Source of the DNA: JAJRRH01 sp047638815
GTDB lineage: Bacteria; Bacteroidota; Bacteroidia; Flavobacteriales_D; JABDKJ01
Reading direction: 5' to 3'
Assembly: GCA_047638815.1 (NCBI GenBank)
Contig: JBLIMR010000029.1
Span: 1-31,243, forward strand
DNA: 31,243 nt
Below, in pieces: positions 17,149 to 24,846 of the stretch. Position 1 is the first letter of the stretch; every line of letters starts with the position of its first letter. Under the pieces are notes generated by a model. That model worked only from the letters and a program-made list of their open reading frames with translations, ran no database searches and was not told where the DNA came from. Position numbers and translations under genes: made by a program.

Positions 17149-17201
17149 TTTGGAATAATCATTCCAATACCCGTATGTTTGCGTTCGGAACGATCGTTCC
17201 A
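17149..17201 (+). promoter_or_regulatory. SDR gene promoter with two TetR-type operators
   Basis: A Bacteroidota promoter is visible: TTTG (17149-17152), a 21-bp spacer, TATGTTTG (17174-17181). Operator 1, TGGAATAATCATTCCA (17151-17166), lies between the boxes. Operator 2, CGGAACGATCGTTCCA (17186-17201), whose core GGAACGATCGTTCC is a perfect palindrome, covers the expected start site. The two are 35 bp apart. Their similarity to a third site in front of the tetR gene points to that regulator. Confidence 0.72.
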
Positions 17202-17234
17202 GTAATATTATTAACAAATAAAAAAATAGATAAA

Positions 17235-17990
17235 ATGAGTAAATTAAATGGAAAAATTGCGGTAGTTACTGGTGGTAATAGCGGTATTGGTTATGCATCT
17301 GCCAAAGAATTAAAAAGTCAAGGTGCAACTGTTGTAATCACAGGAAGAAATTCCGATAAAGTTCAATCGGCAGCTCAAGAGCTTGGTGTCAAAGGAATTG
17401 TTGCAGATGTTGAGAGCATTTCTGCAATAGAAGATTTAGTGGAACAAGTAAAAACAGATTTTGGAAAAGTTGACGTCTTATTCGTAAATGCAGGAATTTT
17501 TCAGGCTGCTCCAATCGGACAAATAAGTGAAGAAATGTTTGACCACCAAATGGGAATTAATTTTAAAGGTGCATTTTTCACAACTGAAAAGTTTCTCCCA
17601 ATATTAAATGATGGAGCATCAATTATAAACTTATCGTCTGTAAATGCTTATACAGGAATGCCTAATACAGCAGTTTATGCTGCATCTAAAGCTGCTTTAA
17701 ATTCCTATACTCGTACTGCTGCAACAGAATTAGCACCGAGAAAAATCCGCGTCAATTCTGTAAATCCGGGTCCAGTTTCAACACCAATTTATGGTAAAAC
17801 AGGAATGGAAGAAGAACAATTAAGTGGATTTGCCGAAGCTTTGCAAAATCGTATTCCGCTAAAGAGATTTGGTCAACCTGAAGATATTGCTAAACTTGTT
17901 TCGTTTTTAGCATCTGATGACGCTTCATTCATTACAGGTAGTGAATACAATATAGATGGTGGAATAATTATTAATCCACTTTTAAGTTAA
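17235..17990 (+). CDS. SDR family NAD(P)-dependent oxidoreductase
   Basis: The classical short-chain dehydrogenase/reductase, 251 residues from the ATG at 17235: TGGNSGIG cofactor motif (12-19), NAG (85-87), catalytic S135, Y148 and K152 (YAASK), and the PGPVSTP loop. The T-G-R-N sequence after strand 2 (37-40) suggests NADPH. An in-frame ATG at 17175 would place an operator and the -7 box inside the gene, so it is rejected. The gene is followed 80 bp later by a TetR regulator; shared operator sequences make it the likely target. The inducer and substrate are unknown; such pairs often respond to electrophiles or quinones, but that is not shown here. Confidence 0.92.
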   Translation: MSKLNGKIAVVTGGNSGIGYASAKELKSQGATVVITGRNSDKVQSAAQELGVKGIVADVESISAIEDLVEQVKTDFGKVDVLFVNAGIFQAAPIGQISEEMFDHQMGINFKGAFFTTEKFLPILNDGASIINLSSVNAYTGMPNTAVYAASKAALNSYTRTAATELAPRKIRVNSVNPGPVSTPIYGKTGMEEEQLSGFAEALQNRIPLKRFGQPEDIAKLVSFLASDDASFITGSEYNIDGGIIINPLLS

Positions 17991-18004
17991 TTTTTTTAGC
18001 TTTA

Positions 18005-18036
18005 TTTGGAATGAAAGTTCCAGTAAATTATATTTG
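18005..18036 (+). promoter_or_regulatory. tetR promoter with overlapping operator
   Basis: TTTG (18005-18008), a 20-bp spacer, TATATTTG (18029-18036), a perfect -7 box. TGGAATGAAAGTTCCA (18007-18022) is the third copy of the operator seen upstream of the SDR gene and covers the -33 box and spacer, so autorepression is expected. The tetR ATG is 35 bp downstream. Confidence 0.7.
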
Positions 18037-18070
18037 TGGAAGCGTTTAATGCTTCCACATTTTTTTTCTT

Positions 18071-18652
18071 ATGCCGAGAGTAAAATTATTTGATGAAAAT
18101 GAAGTCTTGATCAAAGCAATGAATTTGTTTTGGAAACAAGGCTATTCAGCTACTTCTGTCCAAGATTTGGTTAGCCATTTAGGTATTAATAGAGCAAGTC
18201 TTTATGATACTTTTGGTGGTAAAGACCAACTTTATAAAAAATCTTTTGAACTTTATCGTAAGATAAATCTTGAAGGAGTAATCCATTTTCTTGAAAATCG
18301 ACCGAATGTAAAGATTGGATTTTTAGAACTTTTTGATACTGCTATTCAAGAAGATGTACTTGATAAAGATAACAAAGGTTGCTTTGTTGTAAATACTACA
18401 ACAGAACTTATTCCAAATGATGAAAGTCTTTTAATAATTTTAGAAAAAAATAAACAAGATTTTGAGAAGGTATTCTATAATTATCTTAAAAAAGGTCAAG
18501 AAAGTGGTCAATTAAAAACGAAGCATGATTTAAAGTCCCTTGCAACTCTTTTTTACACCATATACAATGGTATTCGAGTTGTTTCCAAAACTCGTCCGAG
18601 TAAAAAAGAATCATCCGATTCTATTAATGTTGCCTTGTCATTATTGGGTTGA
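18071..18652 (+). CDS. TetR/AcrR family transcriptional regulator
   Basis: A 193-residue protein with the N-terminal TetR helix-turn-helix (about residues 10-55: ALxLFWKQGYSATSVQDLVSHLGINRASLYDTFGGKDQLYKKSF). The all-helical C-terminal ligand-binding and dimerisation domain contains the KGCFVVNTTTEL segment typical of the AcrR subgroup (YxaF/TetR_C_16-like). It lies immediately downstream of the SDR gene with its own promoter. Three related 16-bp palindromes, two before the SDR gene and one before this gene, are the likely binding sites, which makes a self-contained repressor/enzyme unit. Confidence 0.93.
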   Translation: MPRVKLFDENEVLIKAMNLFWKQGYSATSVQDLVSHLGINRASLYDTFGGKDQLYKKSFELYRKINLEGVIHFLENRPNVKIGFLELFDTAIQEDVLDKDNKGCFVVNTTTELIPNDESLLIILEKNKQDFEKVFYNYLKKGQESGQLKTKHDLKSLATLFYTIYNGIRVVSKTRPSKKESSDSINVALSLLG

Positions 18653-18721
18653 CCAAATGTGTGCTAACGATTGGTAAATGAAAAGTAGCAGACTGGCATG
18701 CACTAATGTCCGTTTAGATGC

Positions 18722-18774
18722 AAAAATAGCAGTTAAGTACCTAAATTTAATTTAGGTACTTAACTGCTATTTTT
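18722..18774. terminator. 53-bp near-perfect palindrome, bidirectional terminator
   Basis: Two 26-base arms (18722-18747 and 18749-18774) are exact complements around one central T. The arms begin AAAAATAGCAGTTAAG and end CTATTTTT, so each strand reads A-run, stem, T-run, as in a rho-independent terminator usable in both directions. It lies 70 bp after the tetR stop and 14 bp beyond the end of the minus-strand epimerase remnant, so it fits convergent termination. Confidence 0.75.
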
Positions 18775-18787
18775 TATATACACAGTC

Positions 18788-18930
18788 CTATACCGTTTTC
18801 TTCATTTTCCAATCGTTTTTCAAATACTTTAGCGCATCTTCTAATGCTTTTTTTGATGGCTTAGGGTTGAAACCTAATTCTTGTTTATAGCTTATAAGGA
18901 AAGTTATAAAAATGTCCTGCAAATGAATCC
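18788..18930 (-). pseudogene. NAD-dependent epimerase/dihydroflavonol-reductase-like C-terminal remnant
   Basis: The minus frame ending at the TAG 18788-18790 reads SYKQELGFNPKPSKKALED followed by a short basic tail. This matches the C-terminal pattern of extended SDR enzymes (a Lys/Arg-x-LGF-x-P-x-P segment, then an amphipathic helix). Upstream the similarity stops, and an in-frame stop lies near 18967. Nothing of the Rossmann domain remains. Confidence 0.45.
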
Positions 18931-19127
18931 GGCTTGATTTAAGAGAAATACGACAACCGCTATCTTGGAATCAAACGCAAATCGTTGATGCTTCACATTT
19001 ATTTGTATCAGAGGCAAAGTAAATTTTGAAATTTATTTTATCAAATAAAAAAAGCAGTAATTTCTCAAATGGAAATTCTGCCTTCTTTATGCGAATTACT
19101 TTTTGAAGCAAAATCTACACTTTTGCC

Positions 19128-19395
19128 TTATAGTAACCTGGTGTGAACTGAAAAACTTTCCATACTTGTCACCCACCAATCTTCAAGAGCGAATTTGGTT
19201 ATTCTTTCGTCTTCCTTATTGTCGGTTTAAAATGAACGAGTTAGTCCGCTTATAATAAAATAGTTGTTTTTGCATATTTGCCCTTCGGCAAGGAGATATT
19301 CTTTTTTTGGATTTTACCCTTTCGTAAAAGCTATCCACCTCAGCATCATCAAACTCGACATATCTCCTGAAAGACCTTTTTAATTGCTCTTTCAT
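19128..19395 (-). pseudogene. Crp/Fnr family regulator, frameshifted N-terminal remnant
   Basis: From the ATG at 19395 the frame reads MKEQLKRSFRRYVEFDDAEV, then runs out of register near residue 35. In another frame the protein continues as EYLLAEGQICKNNYFIISG, then ITKFALEDWWVTSMESF, ending at a TAA at 19128. These are the cyclic-nucleotide-binding beta-roll signatures of Bacteroidota Crp/Fnr regulators (the LxxGQICKxxYFxxSG and WWVTDMESF patterns). There is also an in-frame TAA in place of a residue after TRSF. The helix-turn-helix half is absent. So there is one frameshift, one nonsense change and one 3' deletion. Confidence 0.75.
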
Positions 19396-19415
19396 TAATT
19401 GTCTTTTTTATTAAT

Positions 19416-19488
19416 GCTAACGGGAAAGCCGTACCTGTCGTGCCGGCATTAGGAGGCATGTTCGTGGTCACGGCTTGTTATTTTCCCG
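19416..19488. repeat. AACG-type hairpin (copy 6)
   Basis: GCTAACG, then CGGGAAA (19421-19427) pairing with TTTCCCG (19482-19488), and the overlapping inner arm AAGCCGT (19426-19432) pairing with ACGGCTT (19470-19476). GTTAT (19477-19481) is bulged out on the right. It lies 46 bp downstream of the ABC/M1 gene stop. Confidence 0.55.
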
Positions 19489-19533
19489 GCTTTCTAACAC
19501 CAAAACATATGATTTTTTAATATGATAATTGCC

Positions 19534-22500
19534 CTAATCTATTTCTTTAAATAGCTTCAAAACCTTATCTATTTTCTGTTCAGGAGTATTCTCCAAAATG
19601 TATGAAATCAGATCTTCAGATGTAGCATACCTATCAGTCTTGCATTTTATTTCCCCATTTCGGTTATTCCAATCTTTGATAAACGATCGCAAAGCTTGGT
19701 TGACCTTATCCTCACCAATATATTTTTGCAGGTTATACATTGCTATTATTCCTTTATTATAATAGATGTATTCTTCGTTTCCCACTAAGTACAATGGTAC
19801 TTCCTCTATTTTTGCTTTGCCCTTGCCCTTATCATATAAGTCCTGTTGGTGAGCGATTAATTTGTCCACTTTTACTTGTGAAAATTGATTCTTAAAAACC
19901 ATCAAAGCGGAGTACTGCGATAATGTTTCTAATACAAAACTTCGACCTTTGACATTAGCTGTTTCAACTTGAAGACCCCACCACTGATGTGCTACTTCGT
20001 GAGCGGTCACAAAGAATGTCATATCCACATCAGTGGAATCATCTATATCAAGCAGGAAGCCTATTGATTCTGAAAAGGGAATAGTATTCGGGAAGGACTG
20101 GGCAAAGTCTTCGTAACGAGGAAATTCTACAATTCTCAATTGTTGATCCGGGTAGGGAGAAAAATTTGAAGAGTAGTAAGCAAGAGAAGCTTTCATCCCA
20201 TTCATCATTCTATCCAAATTGTAGGTGTGTCTCGGATGATAGTAAATCTCAAGATCAACAGGGGCTTGGTCAGCCTGATTCTTGGGATGCCATTGATCTT
20301 GCCGTAGCTCATATCGACCTGATAGTATAGCGTAGAAGTTGATCATCGGTCCGTTGCTGTGGTATTCGAAGTAATTGCGGTTTTCTTTTTCCCATGTTCT
20401 GATCAAATTACCTGAAGTGACTGCAGTCTGATCAATATTGGTTCCTATAATGATATTGGTTCTCACGCCATAAGAATCACTTCCTGATCTAGCTACCTGG
20501 AGTTCATTAATATCATCAATTTCTGCTTTTATAGGTCTTGGTGCCAAAGCATAGATTTTACGTTCGGACTCATCTCCCAGTTCATATTTCTTATTATATC
20601 CCAGCGTTGGGAATTCGTTGTTTCGAATAAATGTGCCATTGTGCAAGACTGAACTAACAGCGCCACTAGTGTTAAACCCTTTTGGTCTCAATACCTGCTC
20701 AAAGTGCATAATTAAAGAGTCACCCGACTTTAGAGGAGTAGATAATTTATAAATGATATATTCGAACGCTTGATATTGACTATCTATGGTAACTGGTGCA
20801 GAAAAGGATACACTATCTAGTGTAATATCTGATTCAATCAATTTCTGAATATGTATCTCACTGATTGGAGACGCTTCTTCATTTTTTAAGGTATACTTTC
20901 CCACCAGGTCATAAGACCTTTCATCAGGATATAGTTCTACCTGTAGATTTGCTGCTGTAATCTTTAGCTGTGGTTGGTATTCAAATTGCTTTAAGGTTTT
21001 TTCATAGTCTGCTCTATAACTTTGCGCTTCTTCCGCTGTCCAAACTTCATTCAACACATTAGTCTGATAAAAAACATAACTGCCAACAAGCATAAAAAGT
21101 AAGAGAATAAAACTGGCAAATATTTTGGTTTTCTTTGAGAGCCTGGATCTTACTTTTTTAAGTCTATGTATCATTTTTACATCTACGCCACGTCCTGATA
21201 TCAATGATGCAATGATCAGAGCTAACGTACCGAATATCACCCAATAAAACTTCGTCCATAGGTATGGAGTCATGAAGTGACCATAACCGTTCATCTCAGA
21301 ATATGCTTTTAATGCTCCGCCTCCAAAATTGAACAACACATGGTTAAAACCTAAAGAATCCAAAGCGATCATTACAATGAAAAAAATCAAAGTGACCAAT
21401 ATCCCCAAGAACTTACTATTGACCAGAGATTGGATGAAAAAAGCAGCAAAAGTATAGACCACTAAAAATGGAAGTATCTCAATGAAGAAGCCAGAAAAGT
21501 ATACTGGGAGATCAAAATGGTAGTACCCTTTCATCATTTGAAAAGCTATACCAGATAGAATCAGAGATAGCATGAGTATTATATAGGCTCCAATTAACGC
21601 TGTCATTTTACTACTCAAACTGACAAATGAAGAAATGGGTGTAACATCACTCATCAGATTCAATCCCACGCTATGTTCTTTCCAATAAAGTTCTCCAGAA
21701 TAAAACAAAAGAATAATGATAAAGAAGTATAAAGACTGCTCTTGCAACTCTTCGACGATGAAGTAAGTAGTTGGATAACTGTCCACCCCGTATACTGTAC
21801 CTAAACTAATCGAGTTTACAATAATTATAATTACTCCACAGATCACAATCGCCCAAAAGGAAGTCTCTTTGAGCAAAGATTTGCTATAAAAAATTGACAT
21901 CGTAAAAAATTGAATCACTTTTGATTGCCAACCATATTGGGGAGTTGCATTTGGTAAATCTATATCAAGGATTTTATTTATAGGTTCAAAATTTACTTTT
22001 GACCTGGAGGATTTTCTAGATTCCCGAGGGGTAGAAAAATTGAATCTAAAGTATCCAATCCACATTACCAAGATGCCTAATCCTATCCAGAACATTTTAT
22101 TTACCATAAGGATCCCACTAAATGGTAGAAGTAGCGCATTCTTTTCTGCCACTGTCCAATCTTTGCTCAGTTGAGTAATCGTAGTCAGTGAAAATGGGTC
22201 TAGCACAGCCTGTAGATAATCGTTAGTGATCGCCTTGGTCAGCAAGAAGACGACAAAGAGTATGATGCCTTGCGTGTAGACCACTAGCAGTTTTCTGCTC
22301 AATGTTCCAGTCACAAAAAATAGAGCTGCTCCGAAAAATAAGGTGGGTAGCACTATAGATGGGAATATAGTAAAATAGGTTGTAAAGCTAAATGGGAGCA
22401 TTTCAGTATCCAGATGCCAAGGGAGAAACTCACCTATCATCATACCCAATGGAATTCCACAGAATATGATAATTAGGATTAGAAATGATCCGAGAAATCG

Positions 22501-22806
22501 ACCTATCAGCAAATCAGATTTCTTGATTGGAGTAGTATAAATGAGAGGAGTGATCTGGTATTGGTCATCTCGAATCATCGGCATACCCATGATCATCGAA
22601 GCCAATATCATGAATATCCCTGTGATAGCTCCCATCGTCTTTCCGATAACGAGAGGTGCATTCTTTTTGACCAAGCCGATTTCTACGCCCTGTAAGATAA
22701 AGTCCACTCCGAACACCGAAAATACCAATAGGAAAAAAAAGAATAAGTAAGTCTCAGGCCTCCTCAATCTATACTTGAGTTCAAATTTGAATATCTCGTA
22801 CCACAT
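19534..22806 (-). CDS. ABC transporter permease fused to an M1-family aminopeptidase domain
   Basis: A 1090-residue protein. The first about 560 residues hold a dozen or so TM helices in two six-helix groups typical of ABC-2 permeases (MWYEIFKFELKYRLRRPETY start). One more TM (about 565-585) precedes a large extracytoplasmic M1 domain with the zinc site HEVAH (H936, E937, H940) and a candidate third ligand E960 in LETLSQYSALMVF. The canonical GxMEN exopeptidase motif is replaced by QSFPNTIPFSE. This fusion is a recurring Bacteroidota family with no established substrate. It is co-transcribed with the ATPase gene 23 bp upstream. The reading frame is intact over its whole length. Confidence 0.93.
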   Translation of the reverse strand: MWYEIFKFELKYRLRRPETYLFFFFLLVFSVFGVDFILQGVEIGLVKKNAPLVIGKTMGAITGIFMILASMIMGMPMIRDDQYQITPLIYTTPIKKSDLLIGRFLGSFLILIIIFCGIPLGMMIGEFLPWHLDTEMLPFSFTTYFTIFPSIVLPTLFFGAALFFVTGTLSRKLLVVYTQGIILFVVFLLTKAITNDYLQAVLDPFSLTTITQLSKDWTVAEKNALLLPFSGILMVNKMFWIGLGILVMWIGYFRFNFSTPRESRKSSRSKVNFEPINKILDIDLPNATPQYGWQSKVIQFFTMSIFYSKSLLKETSFWAIVICGVIIIIVNSISLGTVYGVDSYPTTYFIVEELQEQSLYFFIIILLFYSGELYWKEHSVGLNLMSDVTPISSFVSLSSKMTALIGAYIILMLSLILSGIAFQMMKGYYHFDLPVYFSGFFIEILPFLVVYTFAAFFIQSLVNSKFLGILVTLIFFIVMIALDSLGFNHVLFNFGGGALKAYSEMNGYGHFMTPYLWTKFYWVIFGTLALIIASLISGRGVDVKMIHRLKKVRSRLSKKTKIFASFILLLFMLVGSYVFYQTNVLNEVWTAEEAQSYRADYEKTLKQFEYQPQLKITAANLQVELYPDERSYDLVGKYTLKNEEASPISEIHIQKLIESDITLDSVSFSAPVTIDSQYQAFEYIIYKLSTPLKSGDSLIMHFEQVLRPKGFNTSGAVSSVLHNGTFIRNNEFPTLGYNKKYELGDESERKIYALAPRPIKAEIDDINELQVARSGSDSYGVRTNIIIGTNIDQTAVTSGNLIRTWEKENRNYFEYHSNGPMINFYAILSGRYELRQDQWHPKNQADQAPVDLEIYYHPRHTYNLDRMMNGMKASLAYYSSNFSPYPDQQLRIVEFPRYEDFAQSFPNTIPFSESIGFLLDIDDSTDVDMTFFVTAHEVAHQWWGLQVETANVKGRSFVLETLSQYSALMVFKNQFSQVKVDKLIAHQQDLYDKGKGKAKIEEVPLYLVGNEEYIYYNKGIIAMYNLQKYIGEDKVNQALRSFIKDWNNRNGEIKCKTDRYATSEDLISYILENTPEQKIDKVLKLFKEID

Positions 22807-22829
22807 GTTGGATTAGTTTTAGTTTAAAT

Positions 22830-23699
22830 TTATTTAGACAATTGTGTAAAGTAGACTTCTTCGAGGCCAACTGAAGATGGTAGGAAGCCAGCACCTGGAT
22901 CCGATTCGCTTAGAATTTGGATGAGGGGTTGGCCAAGGTAATGCTGTTCATTGATGACCTTGTATTCTCTTTTGTAATTAGCCATCTCACTTTTTTGAAT
23001 CGTCTTTTGATACACTTGACCCTTGATCTGCTCTATCAGTAAAAGTGGCTCACCCTCTAGAACAACCTGGCCTTGATTGATGATCGCCATTCTGGTACAG
23101 AGTTCTTTTACATCATCCACGATATGAGTGGATAGTATGACTATAGCTTGCTCGCCAATCTCGCTCAGTAGATTGTAGAATTGATTCCTTTCCTTCGGAT
23201 CCAAACCCGCTGTGGGTTCATCCACAATGAGCAATTTTGGATTGCTGAGCAATGCTTGTGCTATGCCAAATCGTTGCTTCATCCCGCCAGAAAATCCTCC
23301 TAAGTTTTGATGTCGTACTTTGTATAAGTTGGTTTTTTGCAGCAGGGCATCGACTATCTCTTTCCTTTGTGTTCTATGAGTCAATCCCTTTAAGATGGCA
23401 AAGTGATCCAGAAGATCATGAGCTGATATCTTTGGGAATAAGCCGAATTGCTGTGGGAGATATCCTAAGACTTTTCTTACCCGCATTTTTTGAGACAGGA
23501 GATCTAAATCATTGAGCATAATTTCCCCTTCGTCAGCATCTTGTAAGGTAGCTATAGTTCGCATGAGGGTAGATTTGCCCGCTCCGTTGGGGCCTAATAG
23601 ACCAAACATACCAGTGGATATTTCTAAGTTGATACCTTTTAATGCTTTGACCTGGTTACTATAGGTTTTGGATAGATTTGAAATGATGAGCTTGTCCAT
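22830..23699 (-). CDS. ABC transporter ATP-binding protein (partner of permease/M1 fusion)
   Basis: A 290-residue ATPase from the ATG at 23699: Walker A GPNGAGKST (36-44), Q-loop LPQQFGLFP (81-89), signature FSGGMKQR (136-143), Walker B LLIVDEP (156-162) with TAGLD, and the H-loop STHIVDD. The CcmA/NatA-like sequence fits ABC-2 exporters. The frame can be extended to 23774, but the extra 25 residues look non-native, and MDKLIISNLSKTY is a normal start. It ends 23 bp before the permease/aminopeptidase fusion, so the two form one transporter operon. Confidence 0.94.
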   Translation of the reverse strand: MDKLIISNLSKTYSNQVKALKGINLEISTGMFGLLGPNGAGKSTLMRTIATLQDADEGEIMLNDLDLLSQKMRVRKVLGYLPQQFGLFPKISAHDLLDHFAILKGLTHRTQRKEIVDALLQKTNLYKVRHQNLGGFSGGMKQRFGIAQALLSNPKLLIVDEPTAGLDPKERNQFYNLLSEIGEQAIVILSTHIVDDVKELCTRMAIINQGQVVLEGEPLLLIEQIKGQVYQKTIQKSEMANYKREYKVINEQHYLGQPLIQILSESDPGAGFLPSSVGLEEVYFTQLSK

Positions 23700-23774
23700 A
23701 ATTTTTATTTTTATGACAGCAAACCTAATATGATTCATAATGACAAAGAAAAAAAGGTGATCAACGGAGCTCAT

Positions 23775-24138
23775 TCAGGTGTGTAAAGCTATCCAGGCAT
23801 TGCTTAGGTTGTTCATCACCGAATTTGTATATTTTATACGCTAATCATGGATGTTTGTCAAATTACTTGGGGAGTAATGTTGCATCTCAAAAGTCAGGTC
23901 AATCCTCATTTCTTTTTTAATACTTTTAATACTTTGTATGGACTGGTAGAGAAGAATCCGAAGCGCTGAGCTATTTAATAAAAACTAAGCATATTAAAAG
24001 TATAGAGGGCAACAGAATTCTTATACAGGAACATGAGGTGCCGATTGGCAAGATGTACAAGACAGGAATTAACCGCTTATTGAGCTAAGGGACAGGTATA
24101 CATTGTTGCAGGCAGACTTTCGATTTTCCGTTCTTAAC
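23775..24138. other. Intergenic stretch with a LytTR relic
   Basis: No intact gene. The left third (23775-23929) shows nothing recognisable beyond being the likely promoter region of the ABC operon. The rest contains the plus-strand LytTR remnant at 23930-24088. The 50 bp before the ArsG-like gene's stop contain no clear terminator. Confidence 0.55.
23930..24088 (+). pseudogene. LytTR DNA-binding domain, C-terminal remnant of a response regulator
   Basis: The plus frame ending at TAA 24086-24088 reads IKSIEGNRILIQEHEVPIG, then KMYKTGINRLLS. This is the last third of a LytTR domain: the strand pair I-x-G-N-x-I-x-I, then the V-P-I-G-x-x-Y-K motif and final helix. The frame is open back only to a stop at 23927-23929, and the residues before about IKTKHI do not resemble the domain. 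So the receiver and most of the DNA-binding domain are missing. Confidence 0.7.
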
Positions 24139-24846
24139 TTATATCAACCCTGCAAAGATACTCACATAATAAATCCCTGCCAATACAAATACCCCGCCTG
24201 CTACATAGCGCATTACTCTTTCTATTTTGGTTATTTTATTAAAAACAACACTGACTTTATGTGCTGCGAATGTCAGTAAATAAGTAAATAAAATAACAGG
24301 CAAGCCCGTACCAATGGCAAATACAATCGGCAAATACAAACCCGATGCACTTGATATGGTCATCGGTATCAAAACACCAAAATACAATGCACCGCTATAA
24401 GGGCAAAAGGCGAGAGCGAATACTACGCCCAATAAAAACGAACCCCATAATCCCTGTCCTTTAAATCGTTCAGAGAACCTTTCTTGAAAATTTGATTTCT
24501 CTAAGAAATTCAACTGAATAACATTGAGCATTATCAATCCAATAATAATTAATAGAATGCCGAGATATTTTTCCCCGTTCTGCTGAAACAAGCGGGCGAC
24601 ATGGAATTTGCTTGCCCCGAAATAGAGTATCAAACCAATTACGGTGTAACTGAAAGCTCTGCCCATTGAGTACAAAATACCACTCAACAACACCTTTTTT
24701 CTGGAGGAAATATTTTTGGAAATATATGCTGTTGCGGTGATGTTGGTTGCCAATGGGCAGGGGCTTATAGCTGTCATAAGACCCAAAATAAAAGCTGATA
24801 AAATCGGGATGTTATAACTGTCGAGAATTGACTGTAAAAAATTCAT
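24139..24846 (-). CDS. ArsG-like efflux permease (DsbD/CcdA-type membrane protein)
   Basis: A 235-residue polytopic protein with six helices in two three-helix repeats. Each repeat carries a cysteine-proline motif: SPCPLATN (C30) and AFCPYSGALYFG. These are the hallmarks of the DsbD-beta/CcdA fold. Database naming for this Bacteroidota group, as I recall it, is the ArsG family, after the Shewanella arsEFG genes for efflux of reduced aromatic arsenicals. Its start overlaps the stop of the preceding ArsF-like gene (TAATG), so the two are translationally coupled and probably act together, the ArsF-like CxxC protein exchanging electrons with this one. An alternative is a thiol-reductant transporter with no direct arsenic role. 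Confidence 0.82.
   Translation of the reverse strand: MNFLQSILDSYNIPILSAFILGLMTAISPCPLATNITATAYISKNISSRKKVLLSGILYSMGRAFSYTVIGLILYFGASKFHVARLFQQNGEKYLGILLIIIGLIMLNVIQLNFLEKSNFQERFSERFKGQGLWGSFLLGVVFALAFCPYSGALYFGVLIPMTISSASGLYLPIVFAIGTGLPVILFTYLLTFAAHKVSVVFNKITKIERVMRYVAGGVFVLAGIYYVSIFAGLI

Larger units (their letters stand above)
18653..19533. other. Gene-poor stretch with remnants
   Basis: No intact gene. From left to right: TGCTAACG (18662-18669), a 53-bp palindrome (18722-18774), the tail of an epimerase-like gene (18788-18930, minus), unrecognised decayed sequence (about 18950-19125), a frameshifted Crp/Fnr-type gene (19128-19395, minus) and an AACG-type hairpin (19416-19488). The short plus-strand frame at about 18948-19030 (NRYLGIKRKSLMLHIYLYQRQ) was not recognised. 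Confidence 0.6.

Noticed and set aside
17175..17234. Upstream ATG for the SDR gene
   Set aside because: It would include the end of the -7 box and an operator in the coding sequence; the ATG at 17235 gives the normal SDR N-terminus.
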